Origin: FEN-1297 sp046704565
GTDB taxonomy: Bacteria; Bacteroidota; Ignavibacteria; Ignavibacteriales; Ignavibacteriaceae
Reading direction: 5' to 3'
DNA: 5,474 bases
Assembly (NCBI GenBank): GCA_046704565.1
Contig: JBJKRP010000089.1
Coordinates: 1-5,474 of the forward strand
Part shown: piece by piece, positions 1 through 5,474 of the stretch
How the letters are laid out: each line of letters begins with the position of its first letter
Position numbering within the stretch: position 1 is the first letter of the stretch
Made by a program: the position numbers and the translations under genes
Notes under the pieces: model-generated
The model's input: only the letters and a program-made list of their open reading frames with translations
What the model was told of the DNA's origin: nothing
The model's database searches: none

Positions 1-121
1 AATGCCTAAGGCAGAAGGAATCACTTTGTGAGTTACCGATTGACGCTAAACTATTTCCCGCTTAGGCGAGGCTCGACAAAGTCGGCATTTCCACTGTGCG
101 CAGAACTTGACGATAAAGTAC
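1..121. other. Non-coding, hairpin-rich segment downstream of rsmG
   Basis: No reading frame of useful length is open on either strand. The stretch looks richer in G and C than its surroundings and contains several inverted repeats. GCCTAAG (4-10) pairs with CTTAGGC (61-67). AATGCC (1-6) pairs with GGCATT (84-89). CGAC-AAA-GTCG (74-84) is a perfect small hairpin. Positions 17-37 can fold into an eight-pair hairpin with two bulges and a TTT loop. The first two pairings compete for bases 4-6. There is no T-run after any stem on the minus strand, so this is not an obvious terminator for rsmG. It could be part of a dispersed repeat or a structured RNA cut by the window edge. parA, a common neighbour of rsmG in other bacteria, is not visible. 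Confidence 0.4.
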
Positions 122-805
122 TTACTTCTGTATCTCCATCAAAACCAGTTTCTTTCCTTTCTGGTTCCTTACATTCGATGGCTTGTAGTACAACTCGAAT
201 ATAGTTGACTTCTTTATGTAAGACTTATACTTCAGTGTCGTTTTCTGGATTTCTTCTTCAACATTACCTCCCTTTATTGAAGCAAGGAATGCCTTCTCTT
301 TTATCAAAGGGACGGCATATCTAAAGAGAATTATTAATTGGACGGTTGCACGGCTTATTACTAAATCAAATGATTGGGCATATTTTGAAATAAAATCCGG
401 GCTCTCAACCCTGCCGTTCACAACAGTAACATTACTTAGCTTAAGCTTATCGACAAACTCATTAACTGCATCTATCTTTTTACCTGTAGAATCAATTAAA
501 ACTCCCTTTATCTCCGGACGCATAATCGCAAGCGGTATCCCGGGAAAGCCCCCGCCTGTACCTATATCCAAAAAGTGAGCGCATTTGTCCGGTAGGTATT
601 TTGTAACATACGAAGAAAGAAAGATGTGGTTTTCAATTATTGAGTCTACATCTTTGCGGGAAATCAGATTTACCTTTTCATTTTTTTCCGCAACCAATTC
701 TGCAAAAAAAGCCAGGCGCTCTATTTTGGCAGAATCCGGGTTAAATCCGTTATCCCAGTAGAAAGATTGAAGCTCCTTATAGTATTGTTCCTGTACGTCA
801 ACCAT
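122..805 (-). CDS. rsmG: 16S rRNA (guanine527-N7)-methyltransferase RsmG
   Basis: This enzyme uses S-adenosylmethionine to methylate N7 of G527 in the 530 loop of 16S rRNA; loss of it in other bacteria gives low-level streptomycin resistance. The 227 residues are close to the usual family length. Visible marks are NEKVNLISRKD (about 42-52) followed by an ENH motif (58-60), the SAM-binding loop DIGTGGGFPGIPLAI (80-94), the acidic residue after the second strand (D105), GRVE (131-134) and ISRA (150-153). These match the GidB Rossmann-fold family. The ATG at 805 is preceded by AAGGA at a six-base distance, which supports this start. The gene begins 15 bp after the mnmG stop, so the two are almost certainly co-transcribed. 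The frame is intact. Confidence 0.96.
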   Translation of the reverse strand: MVDVQEQYYKELQSFYWDNGFNPDSAKIERLAFFAELVAEKNEKVNLISRKDVDSIIENHIFLSSYVTKYLPDKCAHFLDIGTGGGFPGIPLAIMRPEIKGVLIDSTGKKIDAVNEFVDKLKLSNVTVVNGRVESPDFISKYAQSFDLVISRATVQLIILFRYAVPLIKEKAFLASIKGGNVEEEIQKTTLKYKSYIKKSTIFELYYKPSNVRNQKGKKLVLMEIQK

Positions 806-811
806 AAGAAA

Positions 812-816
812 TCCTT
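812..816 (-). promoter_or_regulatory. Ribosome binding site of rsmG
   Basis: AAGGA on the minus strand lies six bases before the rsmG ATG and fills most of the 15-bp gap after the mnmG stop codon. It fixes the rsmG start and fits translation from a shared mnmG-rsmG message. Confidence 0.7.
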
Positions 817-820
817 ATTT

Positions 821-1153
821 TTAGTTTTTCAAATATACCAATAAAACCGCTATATCGGAAGGCGTTACGCCCGATATCCTCGACGCCTGACCTATAGAGC
901 GGGGCTTAATTTTGTTAAGCTTCTCGCGCCCTTCAGTCGACAATGCTTTCAATGTCTGATAGTTTAATGTTAAAGGAATCTTGCTGTCTTCATATCTCTC
1001 CAATTTATTTACCATGTCTACCTGTCTCTTAATATATCCTTCATACTTTAGTTCAATCTCAACCTGTTCAAGTGCTTTGTCATCCGCCAATAATTCCTTT
1101 ACAACCGGATTATGATCCGTTCCAATTAATCCTAAAATCTCCTTGAGAGTAAT
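821..1153 (-). pseudogene. mnmG: C-terminal part of MnmG, separated by a frameshift
   Basis: This 110-residue segment is the C-terminal helical domain of MnmG, the part used for MnmE and tRNA binding in studied homologues. It contains ALEQVEIELKYEGYIKRQ, a hallmark of the family's C-terminal region, followed by IPLTLNYQTLKALSTEGREK and the SIGQASRISGVTP stretch, and it ends at TAA (821-823). The reading frame is open back to position 1162, well before the TTG at 1090 that a gene finder might choose, and the translated upstream part (ITLKEILGLIG, then NPVVKELL) still looks like MnmG. It therefore belongs to the gene upstream and is not a separate protein. It lies in the -1 frame relative to the main part. 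No ribosome binding site supports independent translation. Confidence 0.9.
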
Positions 1154-2697
1154 TCTGTACGCTTACAGAGCTTGGCTATCGTTTCTGCCGAATCGATTCC
1201 CGGCGAGCCTTTGGATTCGAGAAACGTATTAACATCCCTCGCATGAAGCTTCAACTCATTAAACAATGTAATGCTTTCTAATATTTTCTTTTCCCTGTTT
1301 ATTACCTCATCATTCATAGTCTTTGAAATTAAGCCGAGTTGATAACCGTAATTCATTAATCTCCTATCCGCGTTATCCTGCCTTAATAATAAGCGGTGCT
1401 CTGCTCTGGACGTAAACATCCTGTATGGCTCATATGTTGATTTCGTAACTAAGTCGTCTATTAAAACTCCTATGTAAGCTTCGCTTCTTTTTAGAACAAA
1501 CTCCGGTCTGCCCTGGACTTTAAGAGCAGCATTTATACCTGCAACAATCCCCTGTGCAGCTGCTTCTTCATAACCTGAGGTCCCGTTAATCTGCCCAGCA
1601 AAGTATAAGCCTTCAATCAGCTTGGTCTCCAAAGTCAAATCGACCTGGCTGGGAGGGAAAAAATCATATTCTACCGCATAGCCGGGACGCACCATCTCAA
1701 CTTCTTCTAATCCTTTTATACTGTGAAGTGCTTCTAACTGAATATCCGCTGGCAGCGAAGTTGAAAATCCATTTAAATAAATCTGATCGCTGTCTAATCC
1801 TTCCGGTTCGCAAAAAAGCTGATGCTTGTTCTTGTCTTTAAAGCGAACTATCTTATCCTCGATTGAAGGACAATACCTTGGACCTACTCCCTTAATCCTT
1901 CCGGTAAACATTGGCGATTCGTCAAATCCCTTTTCTAAAACTTTGTGGACGGTTTCATTTGTATAGGTTATATAGCAGCTTAACTGGGGTAAATATGGAA
2001 ACTCTTTTAGATTTGCTTGATGAGAAAAAGGCTGTGGATTATTATCTCCCGCCTGCTCTTCAAGAACTTCCCAGTTGATTGTATCTTTCTTAAGTCTAGG
2101 TGGGGTTCCGGTCTTCAGCCTGCCGGATTCAAATCCTAAATTCACCAAAGCTTGTGTAATTCCCAAAGCGGGCTGTTCGCCATATCTTCCGCCTATCGTT
2201 GACTTCAATCCGGTATGCATTAGTCCATTTAAAAAAGTACCTGCCGAAAGCACAAGCGCCGAGCACATAATTTGACTACCATCGGAAGTAATAACACCTA
2301 AAACTTTCTTGTTCTCTGTTAAAATATCGACGACTGAGGCTTCAACTATCTCAAGATTCGGCGTTGATGTTACTATTCTATATGCCTCTTCAGAATAGAG
2401 TTTTCTGTCTGATTGGCACCTCGGAGACCAAACAGCCGGACCTTTGGATTTGTTCAGCATCCTGAACTGAATTCCCGTCCGATCTGCAATTTTACCCATC
2501 ATTCCGCCGAGAGCATCAATCTCCCTTACGAGATGACCTTTAGCCGTTCCCCCCACTGCCGGATTACATGACATCCTTCCCACAGCATGTTTATCCATGG
2601 TTACCAATCCGACCGAACAGCCCATATTTGCCGCTGCACATGAAGCCTCAATACCGGCATGTCCGGCACCAACAACTATAACATCATAATTCTTCAT
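1132..2697 (-). CDS. mnmG: tRNA uridine-5-carboxymethylaminomethyl modification enzyme MnmG (GidA), main part, frameshifted
   Basis: MnmG is an FAD-dependent enzyme that works with MnmE to add the carboxymethylaminomethyl group to C5 of wobble U34 in several tRNAs. Visible motifs are the dinucleotide-binding GAGHAG (10-15), SCNPAVGG (43-50) with the likely catalytic C44, the first GidA signature GPRYCPSIEDKIVRF (272-286) with the second key C276, and the second signature starting AGQINGTSGYEEAAAQG (367-383). The ATG at 2697 leads directly into the FAD strand. It has no clear Shine-Dalgarno sequence. The frame runs into TAG at 1132-1134 after 521 residues, about 104 short of normal. Family similarity ends at residue 515 (E of KRTE) and resumes in the -1 frame. 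Adding one A after GAA (GAATT to GAAATT, near 1153) gives KRTEITLKEIL and a 625-residue protein. As written the product would lack the C-terminal domain. Confidence 0.95.
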   Translation of the reverse strand: MKNYDVIVVGAGHAGIEASCAAANMGCSVGLVTMDKHAVGRMSCNPAVGGTAKGHLVREIDALGGMMGKIADRTGIQFRMLNKSKGPAVWSPRCQSDRKLYSEEAYRIVTSTPNLEIVEASVVDILTENKKVLGVITSDGSQIMCSALVLSAGTFLNGLMHTGLKSTIGGRYGEQPALGITQALVNLGFESGRLKTGTPPRLKKDTINWEVLEEQAGDNNPQPFSHQANLKEFPYLPQLSCYITYTNETVHKVLEKGFDESPMFTGRIKGVGPRYCPSIEDKIVRFKDKNKHQLFCEPEGLDSDQIYLNGFSTSLPADIQLEALHSIKGLEEVEMVRPGYAVEYDFFPPSQVDLTLETKLIEGLYFAGQINGTSGYEEAAAQGIVAGINAALKVQGRPEFVLKRSEAYIGVLIDDLVTKSTYEPYRMFTSRAEHRLLLRQDNADRRLMNYGYQLGLISKTMNDEVINREKKILESITLFNELKLHARDVNTFLESKGSPGIDSAETIAKLCKRTELLSRRF

Positions 2698-2806
2698 TCA
2701 GTAATATATTCTTTTCTAGAATCTAATCTTCTTTTGACCACAATTTTAAAATCCGCCAACCGGTCAATCTACAACCATCTACACCCTATCTCCAACCACC
2801 AAGCCA

Positions 2807-2820
2807 GTTCCACGTGGAAC
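2807..2820. other. parS: parS site 1 (putative ParB-binding centromere)
   Basis: GTTCCACGTGGAAC is a perfect 14-bp palindrome with the CACGTG core of the widespread chromosomal parS family (consensus GTTTCACGTGAAAC). The C/G-substituted variant seen here is known as parS in pseudomonads. ParB loads on such sites as a clamp, spreads along DNA and recruits SMC to organise and segregate the origin region. Placement next to mnmG and rsmG is typical of par regions. Confidence 0.85.
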
Positions 2821-2870
2821 CACAATCTAAAAGCCAACCACAAACAACCGACCTTTCAACCACCAAATAA

Positions 2871-2884
2871 GTTCCACGTGGAAC
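2871..2884. other. parS: parS site 2 (putative ParB-binding centromere)
   Basis: This is a second, identical GTTCCACGTGGAAC palindrome, 64 bp from the first and about 10 bp beyond the mnmE stop codon. Both copies also share flanking A on the left and C on the right. A perfect 14-bp palindrome occurring twice within 80 bp argues strongly against chance. Confidence 0.85.
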
Positions 2885-2893
2885 CGGCAGAAT

Positions 2894-4273
2894 TCACTTC
2901 CCTATACAGAATTTCTGGAAAATATTATTCAGAATGTCATCCGTAGTTACAATGCCAATTATTTCTCCAAGACTATTTTCTGCATTCCTCAAATCAACAG
3001 AAATAAACTCTCCGCTTAAATTATTAACTATCGTTTCCTTTACTTTTTCTAAGTAATCTTTTGCTCTGCTCAAACATTGATAATGTCTAATGTTGCTAAC
3101 AATCGCGGTCTTCTCACTATAAACAGAATTACCCAAAGCCTTTTCTTTAAGTTGAACAAAAAAAACTTCCATTCCTTCGCCGGTCAATGCCGAAATACCA
3201 ACATCTGCAGTGGCACCATCATTATGCCCAATATCAATTTTGTTTAATACCCGGATAACTTTCTCTCCGTCAATCATTGATAAAATTTCCTTTAATAATT
3301 CAGTATCAACCGGCTGCTCGACATCAAAAACAAATGCGACTATGTCTGCATCCTTCACTGCTTGCCGGCTACGCAAGATTCCTTCGGTTTCAATTTCATC
3401 ATTAGAGAGCCTGATGCCGGCGGTATCAAAAAGCCGGAATAGGATCCCATCAATGTTTACTTCCTCTCTTATTACATCCCTGGTTGTTCCGGGTATCTTA
3501 CTAACAATTGCACGCGATTCTTTTAGAATATAATTTAATATTGACGATTTGCCTACATTAGGCTGCCCTACAATCGCAACATTTACACCGTCCCTGATAA
3601 CTTTGCCGAAAGTATAAGTTGACATTAACTTATCAATTTCTGATTCAATTAAACTAATTCTCTTTGTCAATTCTTCGTTGTCTACAAACTGAATGTCTTC
3701 TTCTGCAAAGTCCAATCCTAACTCAACAAATGAAGAAACATTGACTAAAGAGTTCCTCAGCTCATTTACTTTTTGAGATAACAAACCGTCTAATTGATTG
3801 CGCGCGCCTCTTAATGAGCTTTCCGTTCTTGAGTTTATTACATCCGCAACAGCTTCTGCCTGGGCAAGGTCTATCCGGTTATTTAGGAATGCTCGCTTTG
3901 TGAATTCACCGGGTTCCGCTAATCGGATATCTTTTTCTAAAAGTAGCTTAATTATTTTTTGAGCAATTATTGGGCTGCCGTGTGTACTAATCTCTATGCT
4001 GTCTTCGCCGGTATATGAATTTGGACTTCTAAAAATCGATACCAGAACATCATCAATTAGCCCGCCTTCGGAATTATGTATATTGCCGTAATGAATAGTG
4101 TGTGTTGGTACGTTTGCTAATTTTACTTTCCCTGAGAAAATTGAATCCGCAGCACTTATTGATTTAGAACCGCTTAATCTGATAATTGAAATAGCACCGA
4201 TACCGGGAGGAGTTGCAAGGGCGACAATAGTATCTTCAGTGAATTTATCAACTGGCTGATATCCTGATGTCAT
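2894..4273 (-). CDS. mnmE: tRNA uridine-5-carboxymethylaminomethyl modification GTPase MnmE
   Basis: MnmE (TrmE/ThdF) is the potassium-activated GTPase partner of MnmG in wobble U34 modification. It has an N-terminal formyl-tetrahydrofolate-binding domain beginning DTIVALATPPGIGAISIIRLSG (14-35), then a helical domain. An inserted G domain follows, with G1 GQPNVGKS (236-243), G2 TTRD (263-266), G3 DTAG (283-286) and G4 NKID (344-347). The C-terminal FCIGK (455-459) carries the conserved cysteine. The gene is intact. The frame is open to a TTG at 4297 (467 residues), but I prefer the ATG at 4273 (459 residues). The apparent promoter would start transcription at about 4299-4300, which leaves a normal leader for the ATG and none for the TTG, and family proteins begin close to this point. 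No clear Shine-Dalgarno precedes the ATG. Confidence 0.97.
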   Translation of the reverse strand: MTSGYQPVDKFTEDTIVALATPPGIGAISIIRLSGSKSISAADSIFSGKVKLANVPTHTIHYGNIHNSEGGLIDDVLVSIFRSPNSYTGEDSIEISTHGSPIIAQKIIKLLLEKDIRLAEPGEFTKRAFLNNRIDLAQAEAVADVINSRTESSLRGARNQLDGLLSQKVNELRNSLVNVSSFVELGLDFAEEDIQFVDNEELTKRISLIESEIDKLMSTYTFGKVIRDGVNVAIVGQPNVGKSSILNYILKESRAIVSKIPGTTRDVIREEVNIDGILFRLFDTAGIRLSNDEIETEGILRSRQAVKDADIVAFVFDVEQPVDTELLKEILSMIDGEKVIRVLNKIDIGHNDGATADVGISALTGEGMEVFFVQLKEKALGNSVYSEKTAIVSNIRHYQCLSRAKDYLEKVKETIVNNLSGEFISVDLRNAENSLGEIIGIVTTDDILNNIFQKFCIGK

Positions 4274-4306
4274 AGTTTTCAAAATCCAAAGTTGCAAAAA
4301 TATATA

Positions 4307-4334
4307 ATTATATTTGCAATCTCAATTACGTCAA
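4307..4334 (-). promoter_or_regulatory. Probable sigma-70-type promoter of mnmE
   Basis: On the minus strand TTGACG (4334-4329) is followed after 16 bases by a perfect TATAAT (4312-4307). Transcription would begin at about 4299-4300, some 26 bases before the ATG at 4273. Copies of TTGCAA at 4292-4297 and 4314-4319 flank the -10 region exactly 22 bp apart and make an imperfect AT-rich palindrome over it. Confidence 0.65.
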
Positions 4335-4357
4335 AAAGCATAATCAATTAATGCTTT
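4335..4357. promoter_or_regulatory. Inverted repeat beside the mnmE promoter, possible operator
   Basis: AAAGCAT (4335-4341) and ATGCTTT (4351-4357) form a perfect 7-bp inverted repeat with a 9-bp AT-rich spacer. It directly abuts the upstream side of the mnmE -35 box. The 16-bp half-site spacing fits a dimeric regulator, but no regulator gene is nearby and the assignment is inference. Confidence 0.35.
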
Positions 4358-4430
4358 GAAAGCTTAAATTAGTTCATTATTACTCGCGCTAGTCTTAACG
4401 TGAATCCGGTATGTCTTAGTAATAAATAAT

Positions 4431-4478
4431 CTCTGAATGCGCTCTGAATATACTCTGATTATACTCTGAACGCACTCT
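4431..4478. repeat. 11-bp tandem repeat, four full units plus a partial fifth
   Basis: CTCTGAATGCG, CTCTGAATATA, CTCTGATTATA and CTCTGAACGCA follow one another without a gap (4431, 4442, 4453, 4464), and CTCT of a fifth begins at 4475. The first six bases are identical in all four full units. The last four bases vary only by transitions and keep a pyrimidine-purine alternation. The period is close to one DNA turn. The array may be a protein-binding or bending array upstream of hsp20 or mnmE. Confidence 0.8.
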
Positions 4479-4685
4479 ATCAGGCTTGTGAACCATACAT
4501 TAATAGCATATTAACGAAAAGTTCAAATACTAAAGAAGAATCTGCCATTTATTCTTATACTATTGACAGAATAATAAACACGCCTGATGATAAGGCAGTT
4601 GTCCGGTCAGTTTGTCGTACAAAATGCCCAAGCTAAATATTGCCATAACTATTTATTTATTAAACACTTACGGATATTTTGACAA

Positions 4686-4700
4686 TGGCACATTGCTTGA
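4686..4700 (+). promoter_or_regulatory. Sigma-54-like promoter candidate for hsp20
   Basis: TGGCAC, five bases, then TTGA matches the -24/-12 pattern (TGGCAC-N5-TTGC) with the GG present, correct ten-base spacing, and one key mismatch (the final C is A). Transcription would start near 4712, giving a leader of about 66 bases. A competing sigma-70 candidate is TTGGCA (4728-4733), 16 bases, TATAAA (4750-4755), but its start would fall inside the ribosome binding site. Confidence 0.3.
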
Positions 4701-4762
4701 TAGTGTTTTAATTGCATTGGTAATCAATTGGCAGATATTTTAACAATAATATAAAACAATGG

Positions 4763-4769
4763 AAGGAGG
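4763..4769 (+). promoter_or_regulatory. Strong ribosome binding site of hsp20
   Basis: AAGGAGG lies eight bases before the ATG at 4778. It is far stronger than anything before mnmE or mnmG, fits high translation of a stress protein, and fixes the start codon. Confidence 0.85.
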
Positions 4770-4777
4770 ATGCTAAT

Positions 4778-5239
4778 ATGGCAATTACAAAGTGGAATCC
4801 CGCTCGTGAGCTGTTAAATGTTGAACGCGAGTTCAATAGATTGTTTAATTCTCTCGGCAGCAGATTTAGCTCATCTGATTCTTCCGGTATAGAAGAATAT
4901 GAGAATGCAGTATGGACGCCCTTGACTGACATTGCTGAAGATAAAGATAATTATGTATTAAAGCTCGACCTTCCGGGTGTCAGCAAAGATAATGTAAAGA
5001 TTTCTTTTATCGATGGTATGTTAAACATAAGCGGTGAACGTAAACAGGAAAAAGAAACCAAAGATGCAAAGTACCATCGTATGGAAAGAGCTTATGGTAA
5101 GTACTTCAGGTCTTTTTCTTTGCCCAGCAAAATTAAAGAAGATAAAATTGATGCTGAGTTCAAGGACGGGCAGCTAATGATTACTGTTCCTAAAGCTGAA
5201 GAAGCTAAGCCAAAAGAGATACCTATTAAGGTAAAATAA
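4778..5239 (+). CDS. Small heat-shock protein, Hsp20 / alpha-crystallin family
   Basis: This is an ATP-independent cytoplasmic chaperone that binds unfolding proteins and holds them for refolding by the DnaK and Clp systems. The 153 residues are typical of bacterial members. A short N-terminal arm with a helical start (WNPARELLNVEREFNRLF, 6-23) leads through a serine-rich link to the alpha-crystallin domain (about 46-139). That domain contains DIAEDKDNYVLKLDLPGV (51-68), the LNISGER strand (82-88), the YGKYFRSFSLP loop (106-116) and the conserved AEFKDGQLMITVPK (126-139). The tail carries the I-x-I oligomerisation motif IPI (148-150). The gene appears to be single, divergent from mnmE, with its own strong ribosome binding site and a downstream terminator. 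No CIRCE operator for HrcA is visible. The symbol (hsp20, ibpA or other) cannot be decided from sequence alone. Confidence 0.95.
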   Translation: MAITKWNPARELLNVEREFNRLFNSLGSRFSSSDSSGIEEYENAVWTPLTDIAEDKDNYVLKLDLPGVSKDNVKISFIDGMLNISGERKQEKETKDAKYHRMERAYGKYFRSFSLPSKIKEDKIDAEFKDGQLMITVPKAEEAKPKEIPIKVK

Positions 5240-5312
5240 TAATTAGTTACGCACCTTATGCAGTCTTGGATGGAGAATAACAGCAATGGGATTGACTGAT
5301 TTACTCCAATAT

Positions 5313-5340
5313 TCCATCTTTCCAATACTCCCAAGATGGA
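5313..5340. repeat. Small inverted repeat downstream of hsp20
   Basis: TCCATCTT (5313-5320) and AAGATGGA (5333-5340) are perfect 8-bp arms around a 12-base loop. No T-run follows, so it is not itself a good terminator. It could stabilise the 3' end of the hsp20 message. Confidence 0.5.
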
Positions 5341-5380
5341 GTTTGCGAAGGTGGCTTAGTTATAGTAGCAATGTGGCTTA

Positions 5381-5424
5381 TGAATGAGAAGGGTAGCTGC
5401 ATCGGTTACCCTTTTCATTTATTT
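5381..5424 (+). terminator. Rho-independent terminator downstream of hsp20
   Basis: AATGAGAAGGGTA (5383-5395) pairs with TACCCTTTTCATT (5407-5419) to form a 13-pair stem including one G-U pair and three adjacent G-C pairs, with an 11-base loop. The pairing extends outward slightly to 5381-5421. A T-rich stretch follows (TTTATTTCT). It lies about 145 bp after the hsp20 stop with no gene between, so it most likely ends that transcript. Confidence 0.7.
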
Positions 5425-5474
5425 CTAACTATATTTAGATATTGAAGCTGTGAACAAAAATTATATAAACCGAA

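Larger units (their letters stand above)
2698..2893. other. mnmE-mnmG intergenic region with two parS sites
   Basis: This 196-bp spacer has no convincing gene. It holds two parS-type palindromes inside a 29-bp direct repeat (2793-2821 and 2857-2885, 26 of 29 identical, period 64 bp). The plus strand is almost free of G: none occur at 2764-2802 and only two at 2821-2870. It is built from recurring CAACCA-like words. On the minus strand this reads as G/T-rich. I see no strong promoter for mnmG here, so mnmG may be read from the mnmE promoter. No DnaA-box cluster was found. Confidence 0.75.
4298..4777. other. Long divergent intergenic region between mnmE and hsp20
   Basis: This 480-bp AT-rich stretch separates two divergent genes. 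It holds the mnmE promoter, an inverted repeat beside it, an 11-bp tandem repeat run, a short palindrome TTTGT-CGT-ACAAA (4611-4623), and the hsp20 promoter region. The only open frame I noticed (4624-4743, plus strand, 39 residues) lacks a ribosome binding site and runs through the presumed hsp20 promoter, so I do not call it. No tRNA, CIRCE element or DnaA-box cluster was seen. Confidence 0.6.

Noticed and set aside
60..90. tRNA-like element (GGCTCGA-like T-loop)
   Set aside because: No cloverleaf, anticodon arm or proper acceptor stem can be drawn around it.
821..1090. Independent 89-residue protein starting at TTG 1090
   Set aside because: It is plainly the MnmG C-terminal domain. The same frame continues upstream with MnmG-like sequence to the frameshift, and no ribosome binding site precedes the TTG.
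2735..2760. Replication origin in the mnmE-mnmG gap
   Set aside because: The gene context invites it, but no TTATCCACA-type DnaA boxes or an AT-rich unwinding element were found by eye. The best partial match (TTATCCATG near 2590) lies inside mnmG.
2659..2946. Plus-strand open frame of 95 codons across the mnmE-mnmG gap
   Set aside because: It overlaps the ends of both flanking genes, is rich in low-complexity His/Asn/Pro from the G-free tract, has no ribosome binding site, and reads through both parS palindromes.
4393..4406. Degenerate parS-like sequence with ACGTGAA
   Set aside because: It lacks the CACGTG core and matches about 10 of 14 positions; this is far weaker than the two perfect sites.
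4624..4743. Plus-strand open frame of 39 residues, somewhat hydrophobic, upstream of hsp20
   Set aside because: It has no Shine-Dalgarno, it covers the likely hsp20 promoter, and its composition is what AT-rich spacer gives by chance. Only conservation in relatives could revive it.

Overview
The window looks like chromosomal DNA of a fairly AT-rich bacterium. The style of RsmG, MnmG, MnmE and the small heat-shock protein suggests the Bacteroidota/Chlorobiota/Ignavibacteriota neighbourhood. That placement is an impression from protein style, not a measured result. Nothing points to a plasmid or phage, and I see no transposase, integrase, CRISPR array, tRNA or rRNA.

The left three quarters, read on the minus strand from right to left, hold mnmE, then mnmG (gidA), then rsmG (gidB). 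MnmE and MnmG form the complex that modifies U34 of certain tRNAs. RsmG methylates G527 of 16S rRNA. In many bacteria these genes sit beside the chromosome origin and the parAB partition genes. The 196-bp gap between mnmE and mnmG carries two identical 14-bp palindromes that match the ParB-binding parS site. They are 64 bp apart in a strikingly G-poor tract. No parA, parB or convincing DnaA-box cluster is in view, so the origin itself is not shown here.

mnmG does not read through. One base appears to be missing at about position 1153. Restoring it joins the 515-residue N-terminal part to the 110-residue C-terminal part and gives a normal 625-residue protein. The cause may be a sequencing error or a real mutation.

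The right quarter holds a 480-bp spacer between mnmE and a divergent plus-strand small heat-shock protein gene (Hsp20 family). The spacer contains a near-consensus promoter for mnmE, which decides the mnmE start codon, and an inverted repeat just upstream of it. It also contains a run of 11-bp tandem repeats and candidate promoters for the hsp20 gene, one of them sigma-54-like. The hsp20 gene has a strong ribosome binding site, and a good hairpin terminator lies about 145 bp downstream of it. The first 121 bases, after rsmG, are non-coding and rich in short inverted repeats.
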